A stretch of 64,000 nt of DNA from Aquabacterium olei (lineage in GTDB: Bacteria; Pseudomonadota; Gammaproteobacteria; Burkholderiales; Burkholderiaceae_C), in contig NZ_CP029210.1 of assembly GCF_003100395.1 (NCBI RefSeq), positions 2,604,001-2,668,000 on the forward strand, in the 5' to 3' direction. The notes under the pieces are model-generated. The model saw only the letters and a program-made list of their open reading frames with translations. It ran no database searches and was not told the DNA's origin. A program made the translations under genes and the position numbers. Every line of letters begins with the position of its first letter. The first letter of the stretch is position 1. This document shows positions 1 through 9,368 of this stretch, piece after piece.

Positions 1-2482
1 CCACCACCTGCTCGGGCAGCGCCGTGGAATCGACGATCATGGCGTTCTGGCCGCCGGTCTCGGCAATCAGCGGCACGTTGCCACCGCGCGCAGCCAGCGT
101 GCGGTTGATCAGCGCCGCGACCTCGGTCGAGCCAGTGAACATCACGCCGCGCACGCGGGCATCCGCCACCAGGGCGGCGCCCACGGTCTCGCCACGGCCG
201 GGCAACAATTGCGCGGCCGCCACCGGCACCCCGGCTTCATGCAGCAGGCGAACCGCAAAGGCGGCAATCAGGGGCGTTTGCTCAGCAGGCTTGGCCAGCA
301 CAGAGTTGCCTGCGGCCAGGGCGGCAGCCACCTGTCCGGTGAAGATGGCCAGCGGGAAGTTCCACGGGCTGATGCACAGCACGGGGCCCAGCGGCACATG
401 GGTGGCAGGATCGAAGCCCCGCGCCTGTTGTGCGTAGTAGCGCAGGAAGTCGACGGCTTCCCGCAGCTCCGCCACGGCGTTGCCCCACGACTTGCCCGCC
501 TCGCGCACAGTGAGCGCCAGCAGGATGTCGGCGTCGCGCTCGAACAGTTCCGCAGCGCGCTCCAGCGCGTCGCTGCGCACGGCGGCCGGGGTGGCGCCCC
601 ACTCGGATGCCACCGCATGGGCAGCCAGCAGTGCCTGAGCCACGTCTGCGGCCGTGGCCTCTGCCACGTGGCCCACCACATCGCGGTGGTCGGCGGGGTT
701 GCAGACCGGTTGGACGATCGCTTCAGCGGCCTCGACCGCGAGCGTCGGTCCCGCTCGGAAGGCCGTTTCGCAGGAGGCAGCCAGCGCGGTGGCAATGCGT
801 TCACGCACCGTTTCGCTGGCCAGGTCGTGGCCCTCGGAGTTGGCGCGCAGCGTCCCGAACAGCTCAGCGGGCAGCGGAATCTTCGGATGCGGTGCGCCAG
901 CCAGCGGCGCGGCCTGCTCGACCGGGTCGGCAATCAGTTCTTCCACCGGCACCCGCTCGTCCACGATGCGGTTCACGAAACTGGTGTTGGCGCCGTTTTC
1001 CAGCAGACGACGAACCAGGTAAGCCAGCAGGGTCTCATGGCTGCCCACCGGCGCATAGATGCGCACCATGCGGTGGCGCTCGGCCTGGCCCACGATCTGG
1101 TCGTACAGCGGCTCGCCCATGCCATGCAGGCACTGGAACTCGTAGTCGCCGGGCTGCCAGGCACGCCCCTCAGCCGCGGCAAGATGGAAGATTGCGGCCA
1201 GCGAGTGCGCGTTGTGGGTGGCGAACTGCGGATATATCACATCGCGCGCGGCGAGCAGCTTCTTGGCACACGCCAGGTAGGACACGTCCGTGTACACCTT
1301 GCGGGTGTAGACCGGGTAACCCGAGAGCCCATCGATCTGCGCGCGCTTGATCTCGGCATCCCAGTACGCGCCCTTGACCAGACGCACCATCATCCGACGA
1401 CCGCTGCGGCGGGCCAGGTCAATCACGAAATCGAGCACATACGGTGCGCGCTTCTGGTACGCCTGCACGACAAAGCCGAGCCCGGTCCAGCCCGCCAGTG
1501 CCGGGTCGAGCGCCAGGGCCTCCAGCAGATCCAGCGAAATGTCCAGACGATCGGCCTCCTCGGCATCGATGTTCAGGCCGATGTCGTGGCGCTTGGCCTG
1601 CAGGCACAGGGTCTTCAGCTTGGGCAGCAATTCGGCCAGCACGCGTTCACGCTGCGACCAGGTGTAGCGCGGGTGCAGCGCAGAGAGCTTCACCGAGATC
1701 CCGTTGCCGTCGACCACACCGCGGCCGGTGGACGACTGCCCGATCGCCTCGATGGCCCGCTCGTAGTCACCGAAATAGCGGTCAGCATCGGCGGCCGTCA
1801 TGGCCGCCTCGCCCAGCATGTCGAACGAGTAGCGATAGCCCTTCTTCTCGTGGGCACGGCCACGGCGCAAGGCCTCGTCGATGTCGCGGCCGGTGACGAA
1901 CTGCTCGCCGAGCATGCGCATCGCCAGGTCCATGCCCTTGCGGATCAGCGGCTCACCACCGCGCGCCACCAGACGGGTCAGCGCAGACGACAGCCCCTCT
2001 TCGCTGCTGGTCGACACCAGCCGGCCCGTGATCAGCAGGCCCCAGGTGGCCGCGTTGACGAACAGCGACGGGCTGTTGCCGATGTGGGAACGCCAGTCTC
2101 CGTCGGCCAGCTTGTCACGAATCAGGCGGTCTGCCGTGGCCTTGTCCGGCACGCGGAGCAGCGCTTCGGCCAGACACATCAGCGCCACGCCCTCCTGACT
2201 GGACAGTGAGAATTCCTTCATCAGCGCATCGACACCCGACGAACGCGAGCGGGTGGCGCGCAGGCCGCTCACAAGATCGTGCGCCAGGCCACGCACCGGC
2301 TCACGCAACGCCGCCGGGATGCGTGCGGCGTCGACCAGGGTGGGCACGCAGACCGGTTCAGGGGTGCGCCATGCTGCGTCGATCCTGCGGCGAATCTCAC
2401 TGCGGGGCGCGGTGGGCAAGGCGGTGGCCGAGGCGTCAAACGCACCGATGGGCCAGAGGCTGGTGGGGATGGTGGCGGTCAT
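1..2482 (-). CDS. putA: Bifunctional proline dehydrogenase / P5C dehydrogenase PutA (3' end outside window)
   Basis: PutA oxidises proline to glutamate: an FAD proline dehydrogenase domain makes P5C and a C-terminal NAD aldehyde dehydrogenase oxidises glutamate semialdehyde. The 827 residues visible cover the PutA alpha domain, the proline dehydrogenase barrel (for example YEFQCLHGMGEPLY) and the start of the aldehyde dehydrogenase, ending at AETGGQNAMIVDSTALPEQ with the conserved ETGG glutamate. The catalytic cysteine lies beyond the left edge. The ATG at 2480-2482 follows an AGGAG motif. The N-terminus (MTATIPTSLWPIGAF) shows no ribbon-helix-helix DNA-binding domain like that of E. coli PutA, so it is probably not self-regulating. 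The divergent Lrp-type gene is the likely regulator. Confidence 0.96.
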   Translation of the reverse strand, partial: MTATIPTSLWPIGAFDASATALPTAPRSEIRRRIDAAWRTPEPVCVPTLVDAARIPAALREPVRGLAHDLVSGLRATRSRSSGVDALMKEFSLSSQEGVALMCLAEALLRVPDKATADRLIRDKLADGDWRSHIGNSPSLFVNAATWGLLITGRLVSTSSEEGLSSALTRLVARGGEPLIRKGMDLAMRMLGEQFVTGRDIDEALRRGRAHEKKGYRYSFDMLGEAAMTAADADRYFGDYERAIEAIGQSSTGRGVVDGNGISVKLSALHPRYTWSQRERVLAELLPKLKTLCLQAKRHDIGLNIDAEEADRLDISLDLLEALALDPALAGWTGLGFVVQAYQKRAPYVLDFVIDLARRSGRRMMVRLVKGAYWDAEIKRAQIDGLSGYPVYTRKVYTDVSYLACAKKLLAARDVIYPQFATHNAHSLAAIFHLAAAEGRAWQPGDYEFQCLHGMGEPLYDQIVGQAERHRMVRIYAPVGSHETLLAYLVRRLLENGANTSFVNRIVDERVPVEELIADPVEQAAPLAGAPHPKIPLPAELFGTLRANSEGHDLASETVRERIATALAASCETAFRAGPTLAVEAAEAIVQPVCNPADHRDVVGHVAEATAADVAQALLAAHAVASEWGATPAAVRSDALERAAELFERDADILLALTVREAGKSWGNAVAELREAVDFLRYYAQQARGFDPATHVPLGPVLCISPWNFPLAIFTGQVAAALAAGNSVLAKPAEQTPLIAAFAVRLLHEAGVPVAAAQLLPGRGETVGAALVADARVRGVMFTGSTEVAALINRTLAARGGNVPLIAETGGQNAMIVDSTALPEQVV

Positions 2483-2610
2483 GTCCGGGTACTCCTGAGG
2501 GGCTGGCGCATGGCGCAGAGGGCTGCGCGCGCTGCAGTCGCGAGAGATGGCGGAAAACGCATCCGCCAGATGGGCTGAATTGTTTTCGAAACACCGCAGT
2601 AAATGGCTCC

Positions 2611-2630
2611 AAATTTTCGATCTGAAAAGC
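2611..2630. promoter_or_regulatory. Putative Lrp-type operator between putA and the Lrp-family gene
   Basis: The 198-base divergent gap contains an AT-rich stretch, about 2577-2650, in otherwise GC-rich DNA. In it lies the inverted repeat TTTTC-GATCT-GAAAA (2614-2628), close in shape to AT-rich Lrp-family sites. Its position between the two starts fits autoregulation and proline-dependent control of putA. This is inference from sequence and position only. Confidence 0.4.
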
Positions 2631-2680
2631 CATAATGACTTTTACAAGCAGCTTTGGAAGTCAGAAAGACTGTCTCGCAC

Positions 2681-3142
2681 ATGGACCGCATTGACCTCAA
2701 GATCCTCGCCGAACTGCAGGCAGACGCCCGCCTGTCCATCGTGGAACTGTCCCGCCGGGTCGGCCTCACCAAGACGCCGTGTGCAGAGCGGGTGCGGCGG
2801 CTGGAGAAAACAGGGGTGATCCGCGGGTACCACGCCGACCTGGATCCCGATGCCGTGGGGGCCGGTCACATCGTTGTGGTGCAAGTGCTGCTGGCCGGCA
2901 CCACCGAGCACGAACTCCGGCGCTTCAACGAAGCCGTGCAACGCATCCCCGAGATCGAGTCATGCCACATGATCGCCGGCGACTTCGACTACCTGCTGAA
3001 AGTCCGCACCCGCGACATCAACGAGTACAGGCGGGTGATGGGCGAGCACATCTCCGGCCTGCCGGGTGTGAAGCAGACCCACACGTATGTGGTCATGGAG
3101 ATGGTGAAGGAGTCACGCAGCCTGCCGCTGCCACACCCCTGA
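2681..3142 (+). CDS. Lrp/AsnC family regulator, probable proline-responsive activator of putA
   Basis: A 153-residue Lrp/AsnC protein. An N-terminal winged helix-turn-helix (MDRIDLKILAELQADARLS, VELSRRVGLTKTP) is followed by a RAM/AsnC ligand-binding domain (HMIAGDFDYLLKVRTRD, GVKQTHTYVVMEMVKES). The ATG at 2681 is preferred to an in-frame ATG at 2654 because it matches the usual Lrp N-terminus MDRIDLKIL. It is transcribed divergently from putA, the arrangement known for PutR/BkdR-type activators that sense the amino acid. The ligand is inferred from context. In length and domains it is an ordinary family member. Confidence 0.92.
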   Translation: MDRIDLKILAELQADARLSIVELSRRVGLTKTPCAERVRRLEKTGVIRGYHADLDPDAVGAGHIVVVQVLLAGTTEHELRRFNEAVQRIPEIESCHMIAGDFDYLLKVRTRDINEYRRVMGEHISGLPGVKQTHTYVVMEMVKESRSLPLPHP

Positions 3143-3162
3143 CCCTGGCCCGAAAAGCAAAA

Positions 3163-3191
3163 AACCCCAAGTGAAGGAATCACTTGGGGTT
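3163..3191 (-). terminator. Rho-independent terminator of tRNA-Ser
   Basis: An 11-bp stem (AACCCCAAGTG / CACTTGGGGTT) with a 7-base loop is followed, on the minus strand, by a T run (complement of the A run at 3158-3164). It lies just downstream of the tRNA-Ser 3' end. It also sits about 20 bases after the stop of the plus-strand Lrp gene, but lacks a good T tract in that direction. Confidence 0.8.
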
Positions 3192-3197
3192 GTGTTC

Positions 3198-3288
<91 letters not shown>

Positions 3289-3316
3289 GAAGCCCGCTAC
3301 TTTAGCATGCTTCGCG

Positions 3317-4477
3317 TCAGTTCACCGGCGTCTTCTTGCCGTCCTTGTAGCCGTACAACGTCATGGCGGGGTTCTTCAGCTCGCCATTCGATTCGAACTG
3401 CACCTTGGCCGTCACGCCCTGGTAAGCGGCCTCGACGATCTTCGGGCCGTACACCTTCGGGTCGACCGAGTTCGCGCGCTTCATCGCGTCCACCAGCACC
3501 ATTGTGGCGTCGTAGGTGTAGGGCGAATAGACCTGGAACTGGCCCGGGAACTTGGCGTCGTAACGGGCGCGCCAGTCCTTGCCGCCGGCCAGTTTCTCGA
3601 GCGAGGCACCGCCCACCGCGCAGACCACGTTGCCCAGCGTCTTGGCGCCGCTGGCCAGTTCGATCAGCTTGTCGGTACAAATGCCGTCGCCGCCGAACAG
3701 GTAGGTCTTGGTCAGCCCCAGCTGCTGCATCTGGCGCAGCATCGGGCCGGCCTGCGGGTCCATGCCACCGAAGAAGATGCCGTCCGGCTTCTTGTTCTTG
3801 ATGGCCGTCAGGATGGCCATGAAGTCCACCGCCTTGTCGTTCGTGTACTGCTGGCTCACCACCTCCATACCCAGTTGCTTGGCGGTCTTGGCGAACACTT
3901 CGGCCACGCCCTTGCCGTAGGCCGTGCGGTCATCGATGATCGCGACCTTCTTGAGCTTCAGGGTGCCATGCGCGTAATTGGCCAGACCGGCGCCCAGGGC
4001 GTTGTCGTTGGCCAGCAGGCGGAACACGTTCTTGTAGCCCGGCTTGGTCAGGTCGGGGTTGGTGGCCGAGGGCGAGATCATCGGCAGGCCGCACTGGTTG
4101 TACACCTTCGAGGCCGGGATGGTGGTGCCCGAGTTCAGGTGGCCCACCACGCCGTTGACCTTGGCGTCACACAGCTTCTGCGCGGCCGCCGTGCCCTGCT
4201 TCGGGTCGGCTGCGTCATCTTCGGCCAGCAGTTCGAAGGTCACCTTCTTGCCGCCGATCGAGATGTTCTGCTTGTTGAGTTCGTCGACCGCCATGCGTGC
4301 GCCGTTCTCGTTGTCGCGACCGTAGTGCGCCTGCGGGCCGGACACCGGGCCCACGTGGCCGATCTTGACCACAGTCTGGGCCTGGGCTGCGCCGCCGGCC
4401 GTGGCCAGGGCGGCAAACGATGCGGCAGCCAGGGCCACGTGGCGCAGGCTCGGGGAAGGGGCAAAGCGAAGGGTCAT
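3317..4477 (-). CDS. ABC transporter periplasmic substrate-binding protein, branched-chain amino acid (LivK) type
   Basis: A 386-residue periplasmic binding protein of the Leu/Ile/Val-binding (peripla_BP_6) family. It has a signal peptide (MTLRFAPSP...AAQA), then the mature start TVVKIGHVGPVSGPQAHYG typical of LivK/LivJ, and family motifs such as SPSATNPDLT and GYKNVFRL. The ATG at 4475-4477 is chosen because GAGGTGG precedes it and the signal peptide starts there. Upstream in-frame codons to 4528 would add 17 residues with no signal character. No LivH, M, G or F genes are adjacent, so the protein is an orphan that must pair with a transporter encoded elsewhere. The ligand cannot be read from the sequence. 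Confidence 0.93.
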   Translation of the reverse strand: MTLRFAPSPSLRHVALAAASFAALATAGGAAQAQTVVKIGHVGPVSGPQAHYGRDNENGARMAVDELNKQNISIGGKKVTFELLAEDDAADPKQGTAAAQKLCDAKVNGVVGHLNSGTTIPASKVYNQCGLPMISPSATNPDLTKPGYKNVFRLLANDNALGAGLANYAHGTLKLKKVAIIDDRTAYGKGVAEVFAKTAKQLGMEVVSQQYTNDKAVDFMAILTAIKNKKPDGIFFGGMDPQAGPMLRQMQQLGLTKTYLFGGDGICTDKLIELASGAKTLGNVVCAVGGASLEKLAGGKDWRARYDAKFPGQFQVYSPYTYDATMVLVDAMKRANSVDPKVYGPKIVEAAYQGVTAKVQFESNGELKNPAMTLYGYKDGKKTPVN

Positions 4478-4534
4478 GTCCACCTCGTCGGTTGGGTTGA
4501 AAGCGTTTGGGTACGGTTCACAAGGCACCGTGGT

Positions 4535-4990
4535 TCAGCGCTGGCGAAGTTTCGCCACCTCCTGCGCCACGGACCGGGCCACCACGTCTCGCATGGTGCG
4601 CCCGAGTTCTTCACGCAAATCGCGCACCAGGGCTTCGCTGTGGCGCGCGAGGATCGGCCCGATGGCCTCCCGAAGCCGGAAATCGAGCAGGCCGTCGATC
4701 TGCTTCTGCACGTCGTTGAGCACGCGCTGCGCAATCTGCGCCTCGGTGATGTCGGCACGCGTGGCCGCGCCGGTAGCCACCGGCTGCATGGGCAGATCCA
4801 CCAGCGGGGTGTCGCCCGGTGCCCCCACCACCAGATTGGAGATGGGCGCCCACGCCGGCCGGGCGTTCGGAAAACCGGATGTGACGACCGGTGCAGATAC
4901 GGTCTGCCCGACACCCGCCACGTCGACAGGCAGGTCGATCACCTCCGTCAACGTCGGCACATGGGCAGGCGGGCGGGGCGACTGGCTCAT
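4535..4990 (-). CDS. Conserved hypothetical protein downstream of holC
   Basis: A 151-residue protein I do not recognise. The first ~80 residues are proline- and valine-rich and probably disordered (MSQSPRPPAHVPTLTEVIDLP). The last ~70 residues are charged and look helical, possibly coiled coil (AQIAQRVLNDVQKQIDGLLD, LREELGRTMRDVVARSVAQE). There is no signal peptide or membrane segment. Its ATG overlaps the holC stop (ATGA, 4987-4990), so it is translationally coupled to holC within the pepA-holC operon. A structural or adaptor role is possible, but no function should be assigned. Confidence 0.75.
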   Translation of the reverse strand: MSQSPRPPAHVPTLTEVIDLPVDVAGVGQTVSAPVVTSGFPNARPAWAPISNLVVGAPGDTPLVDLPMQPVATGAATRADITEAQIAQRVLNDVQKQIDGLLDFRLREAIGPILARHSEALVRDLREELGRTMRDVVARSVAQEVAKLRQR

Positions 4991-5436
4991 TCCTTGACCT
5001 CGTGCGGCTGCACCTGCCAGCCCATGGCTGCGTACTGCTTCCAGCGTTGCCGCCCGAGCTGGCGGTCCTCCGGCTCGCTGGAGACGATGTCGAACAGCCG
5101 GGCACAGCGGTCCATGCCCGCCGGCAGCCGCTGTCCCACATTCACCAGCACGCTGCGCTCGCCCGGCGCGGTGGCCGGGTCAGGCGTGAGCCAGATGGCC
5201 GTGTCGTGCTGACAGGCAGGCAGATCGCCTGCCGCCGCGGCCAGCACATGCGGCAGGAACTCCTGCTCGTCAAATGTCCAGAGCTGGCGATCGAGGGTGC
5301 GCAGGCTCGCTTCATCCCCCGTCACCACCACGCGGGCCCCGGCCCGGTACGCCTTGCGCAGCAGGCGGCAGGCATACGCCAGCTTGTCGCCCACCCCGTG
5401 GTGGAACTCGACCTTGCCTGTCCGGGCCTCGCTCAT
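4987..5436 (-). CDS. holC: DNA polymerase III chi subunit
   Basis: A 149-residue HolC. Chi links the clamp loader (through psi) to single-strand-binding protein. Family features: VEFHHGVGDKLAYACRLLRKAYRAG at the N-terminus, the LDRQLWTFDEQEFLPH segment, and the closing RWKQYAAMGWQVQPHE motif. The ATG at 5434-5436 (MSEARTGKVEF) is preferred to an in-frame start at 5466. It follows pepA by 7 bases, the conserved pepA-holC order, and overlaps the next gene by 4 bases. Confidence 0.93.
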   Translation of the reverse strand: MSEARTGKVEFHHGVGDKLAYACRLLRKAYRAGARVVVTGDEASLRTLDRQLWTFDEQEFLPHVLAAAAGDLPACQHDTAIWLTPDPATAPGERSVLVNVGQRLPAGMDRCARLFDIVSSEPEDRQLGRQRWKQYAAMGWQVQPHEVKE

Positions 5437-5443
5437 GATCCGC

Positions 5444-7066
5444 TCAGACCTTGTTCGAAGCGGCACTCACGCGGGCCGTGCGGACGCGCGGCGCGCGGGT
5501 CGGTGCGGCGGCAGTTTCCTGCCGCAGTGGGGTCGTGCGTGACGATCCAGCCGCCTTCACAGCTTTCACGGCCTTCACAGCACGCGGCACGATGGCCTCC
5601 TTGCCGGCCGCGGCCTGGTCCAGGATGAAGCGCGTCAGCAGACCGACCGGGCGACCGGTGCCACCCTTGGCGCCCCCCGACTTCCACGCCGAGCCGGCAA
5701 TGTCGAGGTGGGCCCAGCGGTAGGCCTTGGTGAACTTCGCTAGGAAGCAGGCCGCCGTGATGGCCCCACCCTCGCGGCCGCCCACGTTGGCGATGTCGGC
5801 GAAGTTGCTCTTCAGGCCTTCGGCGTACTCGTCGTCCAGCGGCATGCGCCAGGCGGTGTCCTGTGCCTGCTGGCCGGCCTTCAGCAGCGCCTGTGCCAGC
5901 TCGTCGTCCGCCGAGAACAGGCCGCTGTGCTGGTTGCCCAGCGCGATCACGCAGGCGCCGGTCAGCGTGGCGATGTCGATCACGGCAGCCGGTTTCAGGC
6001 GCTCGGCATAGGTCAGCGCGTCGCACAGGATCAGGCGGCCCTCTGCGTCGGTGTTGAGCACCTCGATCGTCTGGCCCGACATGCTGGTGACCACATCGCC
6101 CGGCTTGGTGGCCGTGCCGCTGGGCATGTTCTCGCATGCGGGCACCAGGCCGATCAGGTTGATGCGCGGCTGCAGTTCGGCCACGGCACGGAAGGTGCCC
6201 AGCACGCTGGCCGCGCCGCCCATGTCGAACTTCATTTCGTCCATGCCGGCGCTCGGCTTGATCGAGATGCCGCCCGTGTCGAACGTGATGCCCTTGCCCA
6301 CCAGCACCAGCGGCGCCTGGCTCGCGGCCGCGCCCTGGTAGCGCAGGATGATGAATTTGGGCGGCTGCGCCGAGCCGTTGGTGACCGACAGGAAGGAGCC
6401 CATGCCGAGCTTTTCCAGGGCCGGGCGATCGAGCACCTCGACCTTGAGCGACTTGAACTCGCGGCCCAGGCGCTTGGCTTCGCTGGCCAGAAAGCTCGGG
6501 GTGCAGTGGTTGCCCGGGCGGTTGCCCAGCTCGCGGGCCAGCGTCACGCCTTCGGCCACCGCCTGGCCTTCAGCCAGACCGCGCTTGACGCCAGCGGCCT
6601 CGTCCTGCGTGCAGGCCAGCGTCACCTTGCGCAGCTGCCCGGGCTTGGGCGCGCTCGGCTTGGTGTGCGTATAGATGTAGGTGGCATCGGCCACGGCCAG
6701 CACCAGGGCGTGGGCGTGGGCCGCTTCCAGCGTCACACCGGCGGCCACGGCCAGAGCGGCGTGGGCCGCACCGAGGTCCTTGATGTGGGCCACGCCCTTG
6801 GCCACGGCGGCCTTCAGCGCCTTGGGGGTGGCATCGGCCGCGGCCAGCAGCACCACGCGCGAGGCCTTCACGCCCGCCGGTCGATGCACGTACAGGCTCT
6901 TGCCCGCCTTGAGCGCGAAGTCGCCGGCGGCGATGGCGTCCCTGGCGATCTGGTCCAGCACCGGATCACCCGTGCTGCCCTGATCGGCCGTGAAAACCAC
7001 CAGCAGCGCATCGGCATTGAGCTGGGACAGGGCGGGCCCGTGGGCCACGGTGGAGCGGTAGTCCAT
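5444..7066 (-). CDS. pepA: Leucyl aminopeptidase (cytosol aminopeptidase), with a basic C-terminal tail
   Basis: An M17 metallo-aminopeptidase that removes N-terminal residues from peptides; PepA can also act as a DNA-binding protein in enterobacteria. The catalytic half is plain: [16 protein letters not shown] (metal-binding Lys/Asp) and the signature [14 protein letters not shown]. About 540 residues from the ATG at 7066. In-frame ATGs at 7081 and 7105 are possible, but the latter is 3 bases from the divergent lptF start, and none has a clear Shine-Dalgarno. After the usual end ([15 protein letters not shown]) there are about 50 extra residues, low-complexity and strongly basic, including [10 protein letters not shown] and an Arg/Thr/Ala-rich end. 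Confidence 0.95.
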   Translation of the reverse strand: MDYRSTVAHGPALSQLNADALLVVFTADQGSTGDPVLDQIARDAIAAGDFALKAGKSLYVHRPAGVKASRVVLLAAADATPKALKAAVAKGVAHIKDLGAAHAALAVAAGVTLEAAHAHALVLAVADATYIYTHTKPSAPKPGQLRKVTLACTQDEAAGVKRGLAEGQAVAEGVTLARELGNRPGNHCTPSFLASEAKRLGREFKSLKVEVLDRPALEKLGMGSFLSVTNGSAQPPKFIILRYQGAAASQAPLVLVGKGITFDTGGISIKPSAGMDEMKFDMGGAASVLGTFRAVAELQPRINLIGLVPACENMPSGTATKPGDVVTSMSGQTIEVLNTDAEGRLILCDALTYAERLKPAAVIDIATLTGACVIALGNQHSGLFSADDELAQALLKAGQQAQDTAWRMPLDDEYAEGLKSNFADIANVGGREGGAITAACFLAKFTKAYRWAHLDIAGSAWKSGGAKGGTGRPVGLLTRFILDQAAAGKEAIVPRAVKAVKAVKAAGSSRTTPLRQETAAAPTRAPRVRTARVSAASNKV

Positions 7067-7108
7067 GCAGTGCAAGTCCATAATGGACGGGATAGACAGA
7101 TCCAAGCA

Positions 7109-8203
7109 ATGTTATTCGATTCCTCCGTGCGCCGTGAACTCTGGCGCAGTTTCATGGCCACGCTCGTGGTGCTGCTCACCGTGGTGCTCACCATGGTGCT
7201 CATCCGCATCCTGGGTCAGGCCACCAAGGGCGCTTTTGCGCCGGCCGACGTGAGCCTGATCCTCAGCTACACCGTCGTCACACAGCTGCCGGTGCTGCTG
7301 GCGCTCGCGCTGTTCGTGTCGGTCGTGTCGGTGCTCAGCCGCATGTGGCGCGACAGCGAGATGGTGGTCTGGCAGGCCAGCGGTGCGCGGCAATTCAGCT
7401 TTCTGCGCCCGCTGCTGCGCATGGCCTGGCCCATCGTGGCGCTGGTGGCGGCCAGCACGCTGGTGGCGCGTCCGTGGGCTTATGACCAGACCGAGGTCCT
7501 GCGGCACCGCTTCGAGAAGCGCTCCGACATGGCGCGCATCGCCCCGGGTCAGTTTCAGGCATCTGCCGATGGCAAGCGCGTGTTCTTCATCGACAGCCAC
7601 AGCGACGGCCAGACCACCGGGCGCAATGTCTTCATGGTGCTGACCGATGAAGGCACCGAATCGGTCGTCACGGCGCGCGAAGGGCAACTGCAGGTCGACA
7701 AGGGCATGCGCTACCTGATCCTGAACAACGGCGAGCGCATCCAGACCCGACTGGACACGGGCGAGATCACCAGCGCCCACTTCGACCGTGCCCGGGTGCT
7801 GGTGGGCGAGGCGCCGGACGCCGGCTCGGCTGCTCCGGAGCTGCGCGCCATGTCGACCACCGACCTCCTGGCCGACCGCAGCCGCGAGGCGCGCGGCGAA
7901 CTGGTCTGGCGCCTGGGCCTGGTGTGGGCTGCCCTCAACATGGTGCTGGCCGGCCTCGCCCTGGCCGCCGGCAACAGCCGCCGCAACAGCAGCTGGAACC
8001 TGGTTTACGCGCTGCTTCTTTTCGTCGTCTACTTCAACCTGCTGACGCTCACGCAGTCGTGGGTCACACAGGGCAAGATGAAGTGGGCGCCGGCCGTGCT
8101 GGGCGTGCATGGCGGGCTGACCATGGCGCTGCTGGCCCTGATCGCCTGGCGTGACGGCGCCTTCCGCATGCTGGGCCGCCGCCCGCAGGAGGCCCGCGCA
8201 TGA
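7109..8203 (+). CDS. lptF: LPS export ABC transporter permease LptF
   Basis: A 364-residue inner-membrane permease that, with LptG and the ATPase LptB, extracts lipopolysaccharide for delivery through LptC/A/DE. It starts [19 protein letters not shown] and has a hydrophobic N-terminal half, a periplasmic domain (~residues 125-250), and C-terminal membrane segments ([29 protein letters not shown]). The ATG at 7109 fits the family start. The frame stays open upstream across antisense pepA, but that is not coding. It overlaps lptG by 4 bases (ATGA at 8200-8203). Divergence from pepA is a common arrangement. Confidence 0.95.
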   Translation: MLFDSSVRRELWRSFMATLVVLLTVVLTMVLIRILGQATKGAFAPADVSLILSYTVVTQLPVLLALALFVSVVSVLSRMWRDSEMVVWQASGARQFSFLRPLLRMAWPIVALVAASTLVARPWAYDQTEVLRHRFEKRSDMARIAPGQFQASADGKRVFFIDSHSDGQTTGRNVFMVLTDEGTESVVTAREGQLQVDKGMRYLILNNGERIQTRLDTGEITSAHFDRARVLVGEAPDAGSAAPELRAMSTTDLLADRSREARGELVWRLGLVWAALNMVLAGLALAAGNSRRNSSWNLVYALLLFVVYFNLLTLTQSWVTQGKMKWAPAVLGVHGGLTMALLALIAWRDGAFRMLGRRPQEARA

Positions 8204-9357
8204 AGACCGTTCGCCGACTGATCTTCGGCACCATCGTGCGCCACGTGGCGCTGGTGGCACTGGCCTTCTCGGCCCTGTTCTTCTTCATCGACTTTGTCGA
8301 CGAAGTGCGCAACCTGGGCCGTCTGGGCTACAAGCTGCACCACGTGCTGTGGACCTGCGTGCTGATGCAGGGCGCCCACCTGTATGACCTCTTCCCCATC
8401 GCATTGCTGATCGGCGCCATCCTGGCGCTGTCCAGGCTGGCGCAGACCTCAGAGTTCACCATCCTGCGCACAGGCGGCCTGGGGCCCGGCCGGGCGCTGA
8501 GCCTGCTCGGGCTGCTGGGCGTGCTGGCCGCGGCCATCATGGTGTGGATCGGCAACTGGTACGTGCCCTGGTCCGAGGCGCAGCTGCAGGTGCACAAGGC
8601 GCAGTTCAGCACCCGCCAGGGCCTGAAGCTGGGCCAGTCGGGCGCCTGGCTGCGTGAACGGCGCGCCCAGCCCGATGGCAGCACCCACCTGATCACGGTC
8701 AGCGTGGGCAAGGCCGTGCGGCAGGACCAGTTCGGCGACGTGCGCATCTTCGAGTTCGACGACAGCGGACGGCTGCTGCGCCGCCTCTCGGCGCGACAGG
8801 CCGACGTCAGCGCCGGCGGCGACGACGTCGGCTCGGTGTGGCAGCTGCGCGAGGTGAACGAGACACTGTGGCTCACGCACGACCTGCTGGGCGAGGAAGC
8901 CGTGCGCGAGGCCCGCCCCGTGGTGCGCGAGCAGACCCATGTGCAGCTCGCCTGGCAGAGCAGCCTGACACCGCTGGTGGTCTCGGCCTCGGTGCTGCCG
9001 CCGGACACGATGTCGACCCTGGCGCTGTGGCGCTATACCCGCCACCTGGCCAGCAACGCCCAGGCAGCGCAGCGCTACGAAATCGAGTTCTGGAAGAAGA
9101 GCTTCTACCCCGTGGTGTGCCTGGTGATGGTGGCGCTCGCCCTGCCCTTTGCCTACCTGCACGCACGCAGCGGCGGCATGAGCCTGAAGATCTTTGGCGG
9201 CATCATGCTGGGCATCAGCTTCGTGCTGGCCAACCACATCAGCAGCCACCTGGGCCTGTTGCACCAGTGGCAACCGTGGCTGGCCGCCGCCGCACCGAGT
9301 GCGCTGTACCTCCTGCTGTCCATGAGCGCCTTCGTGTGGCTCGTGCGTTACCGTTGA
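8200..9357 (+). CDS. lptG: LPS export ABC transporter permease LptG
   Basis: A 385-residue partner of LptF, translationally coupled to it by the ATGA overlap. Membrane segments are at the N-terminus (VALVALAFSALFFFIDFVDE), about residues 60-120 and at the C-terminus (FYPVVCLVMVALALPFAYLH, LYLLLSMSAFVWLV). Between them is a periplasmic domain. The motif ELFDLFPIALLIG-like (YDLFPIALLIGAILALSRLA) matches LptG. Together the two form the membrane part of the essential LPS transporter. Confidence 0.95.
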   Translation: MKTVRRLIFGTIVRHVALVALAFSALFFFIDFVDEVRNLGRLGYKLHHVLWTCVLMQGAHLYDLFPIALLIGAILALSRLAQTSEFTILRTGGLGPGRALSLLGLLGVLAAAIMVWIGNWYVPWSEAQLQVHKAQFSTRQGLKLGQSGAWLRERRAQPDGSTHLITVSVGKAVRQDQFGDVRIFEFDDSGRLLRRLSARQADVSAGGDDVGSVWQLREVNETLWLTHDLLGEEAVREARPVVREQTHVQLAWQSSLTPLVVSASVLPPDTMSTLALWRYTRHLASNAQAAQRYEIEFWKKSFYPVVCLVMVALALPFAYLHARSGGMSLKIFGGIMLGISFVLANHISSHLGLLHQWQPWLAAAAPSALYLLLSMSAFVWLVRYR

Positions 9358-9368
9358 AAGCCTCCGCC

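Noticed and set aside
209..2209. Long plus-strand open frame opposite putA (666 codons).
   Set aside because: It is antisense to a clear PutA, its translation has no family motifs and is rich in Gln/His/Arg. High-GC codon bias leaves such frames open by chance.
3163..3191. Terminator for the plus-strand Lrp-family gene.
   Set aside because: The hairpin has its T run on the minus strand only, so it is assigned to tRNA-Ser. A partial effect on the plus strand is possible.
5550..5590. The [16 protein letters not shown] DNA repeat in pepA as a regulatory repeat.
   Set aside because: It is a short in-frame repeat of codons in a low-complexity tail, with too few copies for a tandem-repeat locus or phase-variation signal.
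5927..7108. Possible 394-residue N-terminal extension of LptF.
   Set aside because: The frame is open upstream only because it runs antisense to pepA. The LptF family starts at 7109 and the extension has no domain.
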